The notes under the pieces: generated by a model
Seen by the model: only the letters and a program-made list of their open reading frames with translations
Databases searched by the model: none
What the model was told of the DNA's origin: nothing
Source: Oscillospiraceae bacterium
GTDB taxonomy: Bacteria > Bacillota > Clostridia > Oscillospirales > Ruminococcaceae
Assembly: GCA_015067125.1 (NCBI GenBank)
Contig: SVNB01000016.1
Location: forward strand, 1-21,072
Direction: 5' to 3'
Length of the DNA stretch: 21,072 nucleotides
Shown: positions 1 to 7,972 of the stretch, one piece after another
How the letters are laid out: each line of letters begins with the position of its first letter
How positions within the stretch are numbered: position 1 is the first letter of the stretch
Program-made: the position numbers and the translations under genes

Positions 1-714
1 GTTTTCAAAAATTCCGCAGGATTCAAAATACTGCGCAGTAGTCATTCCACGGTTCTTTTTGCAGTTTTCGTGTTCGGATTTTGTTTCGTCCATATGAATA
101 TGAAGACGAACATCGTTTTCTTTTGCGTACGCCGCAACTTCTTTTACAAGAGGTTCTGTGGAAGTATATTCCGCATGAAGACCAAACTCTTCAACAAAGC
201 GTCCCCTGCTGTGGCCGAATTTTTTAACCATCGCGTCAACCGGAGGAAAATACTTCTGCTTTTTAAGAGGAGTTCCGTCAAAGCAGATGGGCGGGTTATC
301 AAAATTGCATTTGATTCCTGATTCGCGTACCACTCTTTCCGCAACCGCATCATAAAAATACATATCGGAAAAAGAAGTGGTGCCGCAGGCAATCATTTCT
401 GCCATACCAAGAAGGCCTGCCCAATAGATGCTGTTTTCGTCCCATTTGGATTCAAACGGAAAGATTTTTTCATCAAGCCATCTCTGAAGAGGAAGTCCTT
501 CTCCGTATCCGCGCATAAGGCCCATTGCGGCGTGGCAGTGGTTATTTACAAAACCGGGAATAAGAACTTTTCCCGCTCCGTCATAAACTTCGCCGTATCC
601 CCAATCGGGTTTTTCGGTGGAGATGTAATCAATAACGCCGTTTTTTGTTCCGATATATGCGTGCTCAACGGTATTGAAGTTTTCATCAATATAGGTTATG
701 TCTTTAAACAGCAT
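1..714 (-). CDS. Amidohydrolase of the 5'-methylthioadenosine/S-adenosylhomocysteine deaminase type, C-terminal part outside window
   Basis: The open frame runs from an ATG at 714 down to base 1 without a stop, giving the first 238 residues of a protein whose family is usually about 430 long. A GGAGGAGGA ribosome binding site lies about six bases before the ATG, inside the end of the phosphorylase gene, whose stop codon is one base away, so the two are translationally coupled. Metal-site motifs of the cytosolic amidohydrolase superfamily are visible: HCH at residues 59-61 after PGFVNN, then GLHAEYTS and HIHMDET. The spacing and wording of these motifs resemble enzymes that deaminate methylthioadenosine or S-adenosylhomocysteine to the inosine form. 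Guanine or chlorohydrolase-like relatives cannot be excluded because the second half, with the last metal ligands, is missing. The neighbouring purine nucleoside phosphorylase supports a purine salvage role. Confidence 0.8.
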   Translation of the reverse strand, partial: MLFKDITYIDENFNTVEHAYIGTKNGVIDYISTEKPDWGYGEVYDGAGKVLIPGFVNNHCHAAMGLMRGYGEGLPLQRWLDEKIFPFESKWDENSIYWAGLLGMAEMIACGTTSFSDMYFYDAVAERVVRESGIKCNFDNPPICFDGTPLKKQKYFPPVDAMVKKFGHSRGRFVEEFGLHAEYTSTEPLVKEVAAYAKENDVRLHIHMDETKSEHENCKKNRGMTTAQYFESCGIFEN

Positions 715-715
715 T

Positions 716-1549
716 TTATTTTTCCTCCTCCAAAATTTTTACGGCCGTATGAAGAAGCGCTTTAAAATCCTCTTTGATGGAAGCGCAGGTTTCGGTAACG
801 TCCGCACCGGAAAGTTTTTTGTTTTCAACTCCGGCCGCCATATTGGAAACAACCGAAATTCCAAGAACCTTCATATTGCAGGCAGCTGCCATAATTGCTT
901 CCGGAACGGTGCTCATGCCAACAACGTCCGCACCAAGAACTCTGAGCATTCTTATCTCTGCCGGGGTTTCGAACTGCGGGCCGGGCATATAGGCATAAAC
1001 GCCCTGATGAAGTTTTTTGCCGCTTTCTGCTTCAAAAGCGCCGGCAACGCGGTTGCGAAGATATTCGGTATATGTATCCGTCATATCAAAAAATCTGTGT
1101 TCGCCGATGATGGAAGCATCTTCTCCGGTAAGGGGACCTTCCGTAAAGAATTTGATGTGATCGGAAATAAGAACCATATCTCCGTTTTTATAATCGGTGT
1201 TTATTCCGCCTGCCGCATTTGTGATTATGATTTTTTCAATGCCCATGGCCTTGAAAACCGCAACAGGATATGCGCATTCCTTCATGGAATTGCCTTCGTA
1301 CTGATGAAGTCTTCCGTTCATAACCGCAACGGGGATTTTATCAAGATATCCCACAATAAGAACGCCTTCGTGGTCCGGATTGGTTGTGGAATTCCATCTG
1401 GGAATATTCTTATAAGGGATTCTGGCCGCGTTTTCAATTTCGGAAGCAATGGGGTTAAGTCCGCTTCCAAGAATAATTGCTATCTTCGGGCGGATTCTTG
1501 TTTGCGCAAGAATATATTCCGCCGAACCTTTTATCTGATTATACGTCAT
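716..1549 (-). CDS. punA: Purine nucleoside phosphorylase, trimeric (type I) family
   Basis: This 277-residue protein is full length for the trimeric PNP family, which cleaves purine nucleosides with phosphate to base plus ribose-1-phosphate in the cytoplasm. Visible motifs are the phosphate loop GSGLNP (28-33), GRLHQYEG (79-86), NAAGGIN (111-117), PGPQFETPAEIR (189-200, with the base-binding Glu194), VGMSTVPE (210-217) and SNMAAG with Asn236, the residue that selects 6-oxopurines. One key residue differs. The usual His of the SHEEV segment, which contacts the ribose 5'-hydroxyl, is Gly in LSGADV near residue 249. That suggests a substrate modified at the 5' position, for example methylthioinosine. 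The start follows a GGAGG site. The gene sits between an acidic coiled-coil protein (24-base gap) and a deaminase (one-base gap). Family certainty is high; substrate is uncertain. Confidence 0.93.
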   Translation of the reverse strand: MTYNQIKGSAEYILAQTRIRPKIAIILGSGLNPIASEIENAARIPYKNIPRWNSTTNPDHEGVLIVGYLDKIPVAVMNGRLHQYEGNSMKECAYPVAVFKAMGIEKIIITNAAGGINTDYKNGDMVLISDHIKFFTEGPLTGEDASIIGEHRFFDMTDTYTEYLRNRVAGAFEAESGKKLHQGVYAYMPGPQFETPAEIRMLRVLGADVVGMSTVPEAIMAAACNMKVLGISVVSNMAAGVENKKLSGADVTETCASIKEDFKALLHTAVKILEEEK

Positions 1550-1573
1550 CTGTACTTCCTCCGTTTTGTGGAT

Positions 1574-2065
1574 TTAGTCAATGTTTATATCAAATTCCTG
1601 TGCTTTTTCCGCAATGGCAGGAACTTCTTCCTCTTCTTCAATAACTGCCGGTTCTTCAACAACCTCGCCGTCGTTTTCCATCACAACAATAGAAACCTCG
1701 ACCTCTTCGTCTTCGTCGTATTCTTCGGCATATTCTTCTTCCCAGTCCTCTTCTTCTTCGGGAACATAGGTGCCGTTTTTAATGGCGTTTATTTCTTCAT
1801 AAAGTTCAGAAATACGGAAGAAATCGTTATCAAGCTGTTCGGTAATGGCTTTCATTTCTTCCTCAATATCTTCGTTGTTTTTAAGTCCGCCGTAAACAAG
1901 CTCTCCAAGCTTTTGATAGTTTTTCTGAATATTGCCTTTAAGGCTTATTCTTTCTGCACGGCGTTTGGAAATTTCGAATGTTTTTTCTGCTTTTTTGCCA
2001 ACGTTTTCTGCGGCTACTTTTATATCAGAGCCTATTCCTCTGATGAAATCGTCGAAATCGGACAT
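1574..2065 (-). CDS. Small acidic coiled-coil protein of unknown function
   Basis: This 163-residue protein starts at the ATG at 2065, which has an AAAAGGAGA site at the right distance; an ATG 24 bases upstream lacks one. Residues 1-45 are basic to mixed. Residues 45-100 look helical (KGNIQKNYQKLGELVYGG, then heptad-like segments ending EEINAIKNG). Residues 105-163 are an extremely Glu/Asp-rich tail. The helical core resembles small Clostridia proteins that normally end in a short zinc ribbon; no cysteine pair is present here. It is the first gene after the promoter at 2104-2132 and is followed 24 bases later by the phosphorylase gene. There is no signal peptide or membrane helix, so it is probably cytoplasmic. 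I do not recognise a function; a scaffolding or charge-mediated binding role is only a guess. Confidence 0.8.
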   Translation of the reverse strand: MSDFDDFIRGIGSDIKVAAENVGKKAEKTFEISKRRAERISLKGNIQKNYQKLGELVYGGLKNNEDIEEEMKAITEQLDNDFFRISELYEEINAIKNGTYVPEEEEDWEEEYAEEYDEDEEVEVSIVVMENDGEVVEEPAVIEEEEEVPAIAEKAQEFDINID

Positions 2066-2103
2066 TATGATCTTTCTCCTTTTCTGCAAAATATTCCTTT
2101 TTA

Positions 2104-2132
2104 ATTATATACCTCTAATATATGAAAATCAA
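2104..2132 (-). promoter_or_regulatory. Sigma-A type promoter for the acidic protein / phosphorylase / deaminase genes
   Basis: On the minus strand a TTGATT -35 box (2127-2132) and a perfect TATAAT -10 box (2104-2109) are separated by exactly 17 bases. They lie just past the kinase stop codon and about 40 bases before the ATG of the acidic protein. This gives the nucleoside-salvage tail its own transcription start, near 2097, in addition to read-through from recJ. Confidence 0.75.
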
Positions 2133-2138
2133 CAAAAA

Positions 2139-3074
2139 TCAACCCACAAATTCCCTAAGAAGCGAATCTTTGGGAAGAATTTTTGTTTCTGCCCCGCAAA
2201 AAAGGCCAAGTTTTTCAATAATGTTCTGTGCGGTGCCAAAAAAAGCGGAATTTTCTTTTACTTCTCCAAGCATTTTAACAAGAACGGTTTTTAAAAACAT
2301 CGGTTCAAATTCCATGGAACTGTTCACCCGTATATTTGCGGAATCAATATATGGTTCTATGTAAATTTTTTCGCCTTCCAGAACGCTTTGCCACTGAACA
2401 AGCGTTTTTTCCGCGCTCCATCCCCTGAAAAGTTCATCTCTTGCCGCTCTGCGAACAAGCCTAACCTCCTCCGGAGAAAGCATTTTTTCTCCTTTGCTGT
2501 AATAGGAACATTCCGGCTGAATATAAACGCGCATAATTCCCTCTTCCGGAAGATTTTCTGTTAAAAGCGGATTAAGGGCGTGTATTCCCTCTATTATAAT
2601 AACTCCGTTTTTATCCGCTTCCACCCTGTTCCAGATTTCTCCTCTGCGTTGGTTGGGAAAATCAAAGGTAGGAAAATCCGCAAAACCCTCCTCCAGAAGC
2701 TTTTTAAAGCATTCGTTTGCAAGAGCAACGTCAAGACCCTTTATACTTTCCATATCGTATGTGCCGTCTTTGTTCTGCGGAAGATAATCTATTCCCAAAA
2801 AGAAATCATCAAGGGCAATATGCCTTGCAGTTCTGCCCATTGCGCAAAGTATTTGGCACACCTTTTTGGTAAAAGTGGTTTTTCCGGAAGCCGAACGCCC
2901 GCAAACAAGCACGATTTTAAGTTTTTCTCCGGCCTCTAAAATTTTCTTTGCCGTTCTTTTTGCTTCTTCTTCAATTTTTGATTCGCTTTCTTCAACGCAT
3001 CTTTGGGGATTCTTCGCAAAATCCGCATTGATGCGGTCGATATCAAAAGCAAAATCAAAGGGGATATCTTGCAT
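2139..3074 (-). CDS. Uridine-kinase-like P-loop nucleoside kinase
   Basis: This 311-residue protein belongs to the phosphoribulokinase/uridine kinase family, which transfers phosphate from ATP to a nucleoside or related sugar. The Walker A loop GRSASGKT is at residues 59-66, followed by LDDFF (88-92), FDFPNQRRG (137-145) and IIEGIHALNPLL (160-171), all in the order expected for the family. About 50 extra residues precede the P-loop. Many Clostridia relatives carry an N-terminal TGS and threonyl-tRNA-synthetase-like region, and that is absent here. The gene overlaps the end of hemZ by 20 bases. An AGGTGA site lies about eight bases before the ATG, inside hemZ, so the two are probably translationally coupled. 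The exact substrate cannot be read from sequence; uridine or cytidine is the default guess. Confidence 0.85.
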   Translation of the reverse strand: MQDIPFDFAFDIDRINADFAKNPQRCVEESESKIEEEAKRTAKKILEAGEKLKIVLVCGRSASGKTTFTKKVCQILCAMGRTARHIALDDFFLGIDYLPQNKDGTYDMESIKGLDVALANECFKKLLEEGFADFPTFDFPNQRRGEIWNRVEADKNGVIIIEGIHALNPLLTENLPEEGIMRVYIQPECSYYSKGEKMLSPEEVRLVRRAARDELFRGWSAEKTLVQWQSVLEGEKIYIEPYIDSANIRVNSSMEFEPMFLKTVLVKMLGEVKENSAFFGTAQNIIEKLGLFCGAETKILPKDSLLREFVG

Positions 3075-4491
3075 AAAAATCTTTCACCTGTTCTTTTCTT
3101 TCGTTCATAAGGTCAAATCTGTCAACATATTCATACGGAAATTTAAAGTTAAATATGCGTTCTATTTTTGTTCCGTGCGGGTCGCGCATTTTGGTAACGC
3201 CGCCTGCGCCGGTTGCAAGAATGGTATGGGTTTCGTCCATAATAAACACGTTATAAATTCCCTCTTTGCCCGGTTTGCAGAATCCGGTGTTTTCAAGGGC
3301 TTCCACCGTGCCTTTCTGCCGGTAAAGATAATACGGATAATATCCCGCCCCATCAAAGCAGCGGAATGCGTGCTCGTTCATTTCGTCCACGCTTTTTCCA
3401 AGCATTTCTTTTGCTTCTGCCGCAAGGTTTGCGCTGCGCTTTACCGTAAGAGTGTGCAGAGTTATGTTTTCCGGATCCAGTTCGAGCACGGAATCTATGG
3501 TTCTTCTGAATTTATCAAAATCATCGCCCGGAAGTCCGGAAATCAAATCCATATTTATATTATCAAATCCAAAGCTTCTTGCCATATAAAAAGCTTCGAT
3601 AACGTCCTTTGCGGTGTGTTTTCTTCCTATCTGCTCAAGCACTCCGTCGTCCATGCTCTGCGGGTTTATGCTTATGCGGCCAACCCCGTTTTTCTTCATA
3701 ACCTCAAGCTTTTCCGGCGTTATGGTATCGGGTCTTCCTGCCTCCACGGTAAGTTCCCGCACGCCTGCAAAATCAAAAGAACTTCTCGCCGTGCTCAAAA
3801 CCCTGTCCATCTGTTCCGAAGTGAGCACCGTCGGCGTTCCGCCGCCCATATAAACCGTTTCAAGATGCAGTCCAAGCTCGTTCATAAGTTCCGCCGTATC
3901 CCTCAGTTCCTCGCAAAGCAGATCAACGTACTGCGGGATAAGCTTTGCCGCCTTTTCTATGGCGTGAGAAGTAAAAGAACAATAGGAACATCTGCTTGGG
4001 CAGAACGGAATGGAAATATACATGCTCACGGATTCCGGCTTTGAAAGGGCGCGTATTTCACGTTCGTGCTCGGCCGTGCTCAAAAGAAGATCCAGCTTTT
4101 CATCGGTAACAAGCCTTTCCTCTTTAAATTTTCTGCGCACTTCTTCGGCAGAAAATCCTCCGTCCATCAAAGAAAGCGCCAGTTTTACCGGCCTTATACC
4201 CGTAAGGGTACCCCATTTGGGCACCATTCCCGTTATTTCCGAAAGCAATTTATAAAGCAGATATTCCAGCTTTGCTGCTTTGTTTTCGGCTTCTTCTGCG
4301 TTTAAAGAAAGATCTTTTCCGTCCATTTTAATCCGCACGGAAATTTCGTCGCCAAAAATTCCGGTATAGATAAAATCATCTTCCGGAATATCCGCTCCTT
4401 CAAATATTTTAAGCTCCCTGCCGCGCAAAAACATGCGGCAGAGAGCTTCTGCTTCATAGCGATAGGGGTGGGAATCAATAACAAGTATCAT
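3055..4491 (-). CDS. hemZ: HemZ, oxygen-independent coproporphyrinogen III oxidase-like radical SAM protein
   Basis: This 478-residue protein is the length of Bacillota HemZ. The radical-SAM cluster motif is at Cys164, Cys168 and Cys171 in IPFCPSRCSYC, followed by the SAM-binding segment VYMGGGTPT. An N-terminal domain of about 150 residues, including WGTLTGIRPVKL, separates HemZ from the shorter HemN/HemW proteins. Family members are linked to oxygen-independent conversion of coproporphyrinogen III to protoporphyrinogen IX, although the true activity of clostridial HemZ is less certain and several hosts lack a complete heme pathway. The start ATG overlaps the stop of the upstream hydrolase as ATGA, and the end overlaps the kinase by 20 bases. 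Both overlaps place it firmly inside the recJ-relA operon. Confidence 0.93.
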   Translation of the reverse strand: MILVIDSHPYRYEAEALCRMFLRGRELKIFEGADIPEDDFIYTGIFGDEISVRIKMDGKDLSLNAEEAENKAAKLEYLLYKLLSEITGMVPKWGTLTGIRPVKLALSLMDGGFSAEEVRRKFKEERLVTDEKLDLLLSTAEHEREIRALSKPESVSMYISIPFCPSRCSYCSFTSHAIEKAAKLIPQYVDLLCEELRDTAELMNELGLHLETVYMGGGTPTVLTSEQMDRVLSTARSSFDFAGVRELTVEAGRPDTITPEKLEVMKKNGVGRISINPQSMDDGVLEQIGRKHTAKDVIEAFYMARSFGFDNINMDLISGLPGDDFDKFRRTIDSVLELDPENITLHTLTVKRSANLAAEAKEMLGKSVDEMNEHAFRCFDGAGYYPYYLYRQKGTVEALENTGFCKPGKEGIYNVFIMDETHTILATGAGGVTKMRDPHGTKIERIFNFKFPYEYVDRFDLMNERKEQVKDFYARYPL

Positions 4492-5114
4492 ATTCCAAGT
4501 CCCAGTGCTTTTCTTAAATATGGGTTTGCATAGCGTTCCAGATCAAGGGTCGTGCCGGAACCGTGCGCCGGATAAATCTCGTAATCTCCTTCAAGAGAAC
4601 CGATTTTTTTAAGGGACTGCTTCATATCGCGCAGAGAACCGCCGTAAAGATCGGTTCTTCCGTAACCGCGTGCAAAAAGAGTATCTCCGCTGAAGATATT
4701 TCTTTCGCAGATAATGCAGGCACAGCCTTTGGTGTGTCCCGGAGTCGCCATATATTTAAAAGTAAGGTCATCAAGTTTAACAATATCTCCGTCCGCAAAA
4801 AGCATATCCGGAACGGTAACAACACCTATTTCCGCATTGATAAGGCTTGGATCAAGGCAGATATCCTCGTCCTCTTTAAGAATTACGGATTTAACTTCCG
4901 GGAATATTTTTTTAAGTCCGTTTACCGCGCCGATGTGGTCAAAATGTCCGTGGGTAAGAAGAATAAACTTGGGCTTTGCGCCAAGCTCTTTTACTTTTGC
5001 GGCAATTTTTTCCGCATCAAAACCCGGGTCGATAATAACCGCGTGGTTCATATCGGAAGTTACGATGTAACAATTTGTTTTAAGGGGTCCTACTACAATT
5101 TCATGAATCTGCAT
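4488..5114 (-). CDS. Metallo-beta-lactamase-fold hydrolase, glyoxalase II-like
   Basis: The 208-residue protein has the complete glyoxalase II-type zinc site: His55, His57, Asp59 and His60 in THGHFDH, then His127 (PGHTKG), Asp144 (SGDTLF) and His184 (PAHGSG). It lacks the C-terminal glutathione-binding domain of true hydroxyacylglutathione hydrolases, so it matches the short YqgX-like group found next to dtd and hemZ in Clostridia. The substrate is probably a small thioester or similar metabolite, but that is inference. I chose the ATG at 5114 because GGGAGGA lies eight bases upstream. An ATG ten codons earlier overlaps the end of dtd and has no such site. The stop overlaps the hemZ start as ATGA. 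Confidence 0.92.
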   Translation of the reverse strand: MQIHEIVVGPLKTNCYIVTSDMNHAVIIDPGFDAEKIAAKVKELGAKPKFILLTHGHFDHIGAVNGLKKIFPEVKSVILKEDEDICLDPSLINAEIGVVTVPDMLFADGDIVKLDDLTFKYMATPGHTKGCACIICERNIFSGDTLFARGYGRTDLYGGSLRDMKQSLKKIGSLEGDYEIYPAHGSGTTLDLERYANPYLRKALGLGI

Positions 5115-5134
5115 TTGTATAATCCTCCCGTTTT

Positions 5135-5587
5135 TTATTTCCATTCCTCGGTATCAAGAATCAAAGTTACCGGTCCGTCGTTCTGAATATGCACCTGCAT
5201 ATCTCCGCCGAAAACGCCCGTTCCTATTTTCTCCACGCCGTGGAATTTAAGTCTTTTTATAAAATATTCATAAAGCTCGTTTGCCTGCACCGGCCTTTGA
5301 GCATTGATGAACGAAGGTCTTCTTCCGTGTTTGCAGTCCGCACAAAGGGTAAAATTAGAAACCACAATAACCTCTCCGCCCACTTCTTCAAGCGAAAGAT
5401 TCATCTTTCCGTTTTCGTCCTCAAAAATGCGCAGTCCCGCAATTTTGGAAGCAAGAATATCCGCCTCGGCTTCGGTATCGGTTTTTGTAACGCCCAGAAG
5501 CACCATAAAACCTTTTTCTATTTGCGAAACGGTCTTTCCCTCGCATTCAACCGAAGCCGCAAGCACTCTTTGCAAAACAGCCTTCAT
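5135..5587 (-). CDS. dtd: D-aminoacyl-tRNA deacylase
   Basis: The 150-residue length is typical of DTD. This cytoplasmic homodimer removes D-amino acids (and glycine mischarged on tRNA-Ala) from tRNA. The two signature motifs are present: SNFTLCAD (77-84), corresponding to the usual SQFTL with the conserved Thr80, and NDGPVT (136-141) with the Gly-cis-Pro pair that enforces chirality. The N-terminal MKAVLQRV also fits. The ribosome binding site AGAGGA overlaps the end of the preceding 56-codon gene, whose stop is four bases away. Position after relA is the standard Bacillota arrangement. Confidence 0.97.
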   Translation of the reverse strand: MKAVLQRVLAASVECEGKTVSQIEKGFMVLLGVTKTDTEAEADILASKIAGLRIFEDENGKMNLSLEEVGGEVIVVSNFTLCADCKHGRRPSFINAQRPVQANELYEYFIKRLKFHGVEKIGTGVFGGDMQVHIQNDGPVTLILDTEEWK

Positions 5588-5591
5588 ATTT

Positions 5592-5762
5592 TTATCCTCT
5601 TGATTTTTTAATATCTTTTATCAGCATAAAAATTGTTCCGCATAACGCAGCAACCGATGATATATATACAATCTCCCGCTGCATCATAAAGTTATATATA
5701 AACACCGCCGCAGAAGAAAGCACCAGCAAAATTTCAAATAAAATACGAAAATTTATTTTCAT
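5592..5762 (-). CDS. Small two-helix membrane protein (56 residues), unknown function
   Basis: Between dtd and relA, on the same strand, lies an open frame of 56 residues. It begins at the ATG at 5762 with an AAGGAAG site seven bases upstream, 17 bases after the relA stop, and it ends four bases before the dtd start. The protein begins MKINFRILFEILLVLSS and has two hydrophobic stretches, about residues 7-25 and 31-48, joined by a short MMQRE turn. It ends in a basic tail, KDIKKSRG. This looks like a hairpin membrane protein with both ends cytoplasmic by the positive-inside rule. The tight spacing on both sides, its own ribosome binding site, and the fact that it provides the dtd ribosome binding site all argue that it is translated. 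No homologous family comes to mind, and a function cannot be assigned. Confidence 0.65.
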   Translation of the reverse strand: MKINFRILFEILLVLSSAAVFIYNFMMQREIVYISSVAALCGTIFMLIKDIKKSRG

Positions 5763-5779
5763 CTATGTGCTTCCTTCCA

Positions 5780-7939
5780 TCACATACGCACAACGCTGTC
5801 CACTCCGCGAATGCGTTTAAGCGCTTCTATGGTTCCGCGCAGCTGTTCCACGCCCTGGGTTTCTATGGTAAGGCGAACTTCTGCCTGATGGTCGGGCAGT
5901 TCTCTTGCAAGCAGGGTGTGCATGGGCACATGCAGGTTTGCAACGGTAATGGAAACGTCCGCAACAAATCCGCTTCTGTCCATGCCGTGAACAAGCACAT
6001 TGGTTTTATAGGTATCCTTTATGTTGTCGCTCCAGCTTGCGGTAACCCATCTTCCCTCCTGCTCTTTATCCACAAGACCGTTTACTGCGGTTTTGCAGTT
6101 GCAGGTATGGATTGTAACGCCGCTGCCGCGGGTAATATATCCCATAATATCGTCACCCGGAAGCGGGTTGCAGCAGTGACCGAATTTTACAAGGCAGCCT
6201 TCCAGTCCCTCAACAATAACGCCGCTGCTTGCCTTGGGTTTGCGTTTGGGCTTAACAACCTCCGGAATGATTTCTTCCTGTTTATATTTTTTGGTGTATT
6301 CCTCTTTGACCCACGGCATAATCTTGCTCATGCTTATGCCGCCGTAACCCAGCGCCGCATAAAGGTCCTCTATGCTGTTGCAGTGCTGTCTGCGCGAAAT
6401 TTCCTCAAGAAATTCCGTATGGTCGTGTTCATTAAGAATAATGCCGTTTTTGCGGAATTCTTTTTCAAGCAGAATTCTTCCTTCGGCAATATTTTCATCA
6501 CGGCGTTCTTTTTTAAACCAGCCGCGGATTTTCGCTCTGGCGCTGCTGGTGCGTGCCATATTTATCCAGTCGCGGCTCGGGCCGTGGCCTACGGCATTCG
6601 TGGTCATAATTTCCACGATCATACCGGTTTTTACCTCTGTTTCCAAAGGCACTATTCTTCCGTTTATCTTTGCGCCGGTCATTCTGTTGCCAACCGCGGT
6701 ATGAATGGCATAAGCAAAGTCCACGATGGTGGAACCCACCGGCAGGTTGATAACGTCGCCTTTGGGGGTAAAAACAAATACCTCGTCAATGGCAATATCC
6801 GTTTTGATGGAACTTACAATATCCTCAACGTCATCAAGTTCCTGCTGCTGTTCCAAAAGCTGCCGAACCCATGCAAGGCGTTCTTCAAGCTTATATTTTC
6901 CCTGAATTCCCGCCTTATATTTCCAGTGCGCGGCAATACCGTATTCCGCGGTGTGGTGCATATCCCAGGTTCTTATCTGAATTTCAAACGGAATACCTTT
7001 TTCGTCAATGCAGGTGGTGTGCAAAGACTGGTACATATTCTGTTTAGGGGTAGAAATATAATCTTTAAAACGGTCCGGAATGGGCTTGAAAAGGTCGTGC
7101 ATAAGTCCCAGAACGTAATAGCAGTCCGTAACGGTATCCACTATCACGCGCACCGCGTAAACGTCATAAATCTCTTCAAAAGATTTGCCGAGTGTATATA
7201 TTTTCCGGTAAATTCCGTAAACGCTTTTAATTCTTCCCGTAAGGGTGGCTTTGTATTTTTCGCCGTCAAGGCGTTCTTTTATCTTGGTCTGCAAATGGTT
7301 CAAAAATTCTTTCTGTTCCTCTTTTTGCAGCTCCATGCGTTCTTCAATATCTTTATAACCCACAGGGTCAAGAATACGTATGCAGCGGTCCTCAAGTTCC
7401 TCCATAATGGAGCGTATGCCCAGTCTGTGTGCAAGCGGAGCATAAATTTCCATGGTTTCGTGGGCGGTTCTGCGCTGTTTATCCATAGGCTTTGCATCTA
7501 TGGTTCGCATATTGTGCAAACGGTCCGCAAGTTTTACTATAATAACGCGAACGTCCTTCGCCATGGCGATCATCATTTTACGGACGTTTTCCGCCTGGGC
7601 TTCTTCTTTGGAAACAAACTTGATTTTGCTCAGCTTGGTAACGCCGTCAACCATGGTGGCAACGTCCGGACCAAATTCTTTTTTTACCTCTTCAAGGGTA
7701 ACAGAAGTATCCTCCACAACGTCGTGCAAAAGCGCCGCGCATACGGTATCGGTATCCATGCCCAGATTTACAACAGTAAGAGCCGCCGCCACCGGATGAA
7801 TTATATACGGTTCGCCTGTGGCGCGTTTCTGGTCCGCGTGGGCGCTTCTTGCCATCGCATAGGCACGCTCTATTTTTTCAACGTCATATCCTTTGTTTAC
7901 GTTTATCGCCTGTTTAAGTTCTTCAAAAAATTCGGGCAT
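5780..7939 (-). CDS. relA: Bifunctional (p)ppGpp synthetase/hydrolase, RelA/SpoT (Rel) family
   Basis: The 719-residue protein has the full long-RSH architecture. The hydrolase HD domain (about 30-190) has HPVAAA, LLHDVVEDT (His72-Asp73) and LADRLHNMRT. The synthetase domain (about 220-345) has GRIKSVYGIYRKI, YDVYAVRV with Asp259, RFKDYISTPKQNMYQSLHT and PFEIQIRT. The TGS domain lies at about 384-446, the cysteine-bearing element KFGHCCNPLPGDD to HTCNC at 585-615, and the ACT domain at about 645-719. Both catalytic centres look intact, so it should make and degrade the (p)ppGpp alarmone in response to amino-acid starvation on ribosomes. The start follows a GGTGAG site. It lies 33 bases after recJ. 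In Bacillus, apt normally sits between the two, and here it is absent. Confidence 0.97.
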   Translation of the reverse strand: MPEFFEELKQAINVNKGYDVEKIERAYAMARSAHADQKRATGEPYIIHPVAAALTVVNLGMDTDTVCAALLHDVVEDTSVTLEEVKKEFGPDVATMVDGVTKLSKIKFVSKEEAQAENVRKMMIAMAKDVRVIIVKLADRLHNMRTIDAKPMDKQRRTAHETMEIYAPLAHRLGIRSIMEELEDRCIRILDPVGYKDIEERMELQKEEQKEFLNHLQTKIKERLDGEKYKATLTGRIKSVYGIYRKIYTLGKSFEEIYDVYAVRVIVDTVTDCYYVLGLMHDLFKPIPDRFKDYISTPKQNMYQSLHTTCIDEKGIPFEIQIRTWDMHHTAEYGIAAHWKYKAGIQGKYKLEERLAWVRQLLEQQQELDDVEDIVSSIKTDIAIDEVFVFTPKGDVINLPVGSTIVDFAYAIHTAVGNRMTGAKINGRIVPLETEVKTGMIVEIMTTNAVGHGPSRDWINMARTSSARAKIRGWFKKERRDENIAEGRILLEKEFRKNGIILNEHDHTEFLEEISRRQHCNSIEDLYAALGYGGISMSKIMPWVKEEYTKKYKQEEIIPEVVKPKRKPKASSGVIVEGLEGCLVKFGHCCNPLPGDDIMGYITRGSGVTIHTCNCKTAVNGLVDKEQEGRWVTASWSDNIKDTYKTNVLVHGMDRSGFVADVSITVANLHVPMHTLLARELPDHQAEVRLTIETQGVEQLRGTIEALKRIRGVDSVVRM

Positions 7940-7972
7940 TTTCTCACCGCCTTGTATCCCCTGTTGTTTTTT

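Noticed and set aside
698..2104. Long plus-strand open frame (468 codons) opposite the phosphorylase and acidic protein
   Set aside because: It is antisense to well-recognised genes, has a Phe/Asn/Arg-rich low-quality composition, no ribosome binding site and no recognisable motif. It is a by-product of the codon bias of the real strand.
2866..4044. Plus-strand open frame (392 codons) opposite hemZ and the kinase
   Set aside because: Antisense to hemZ, whose radical-SAM motif is intact; no coding features of its own.
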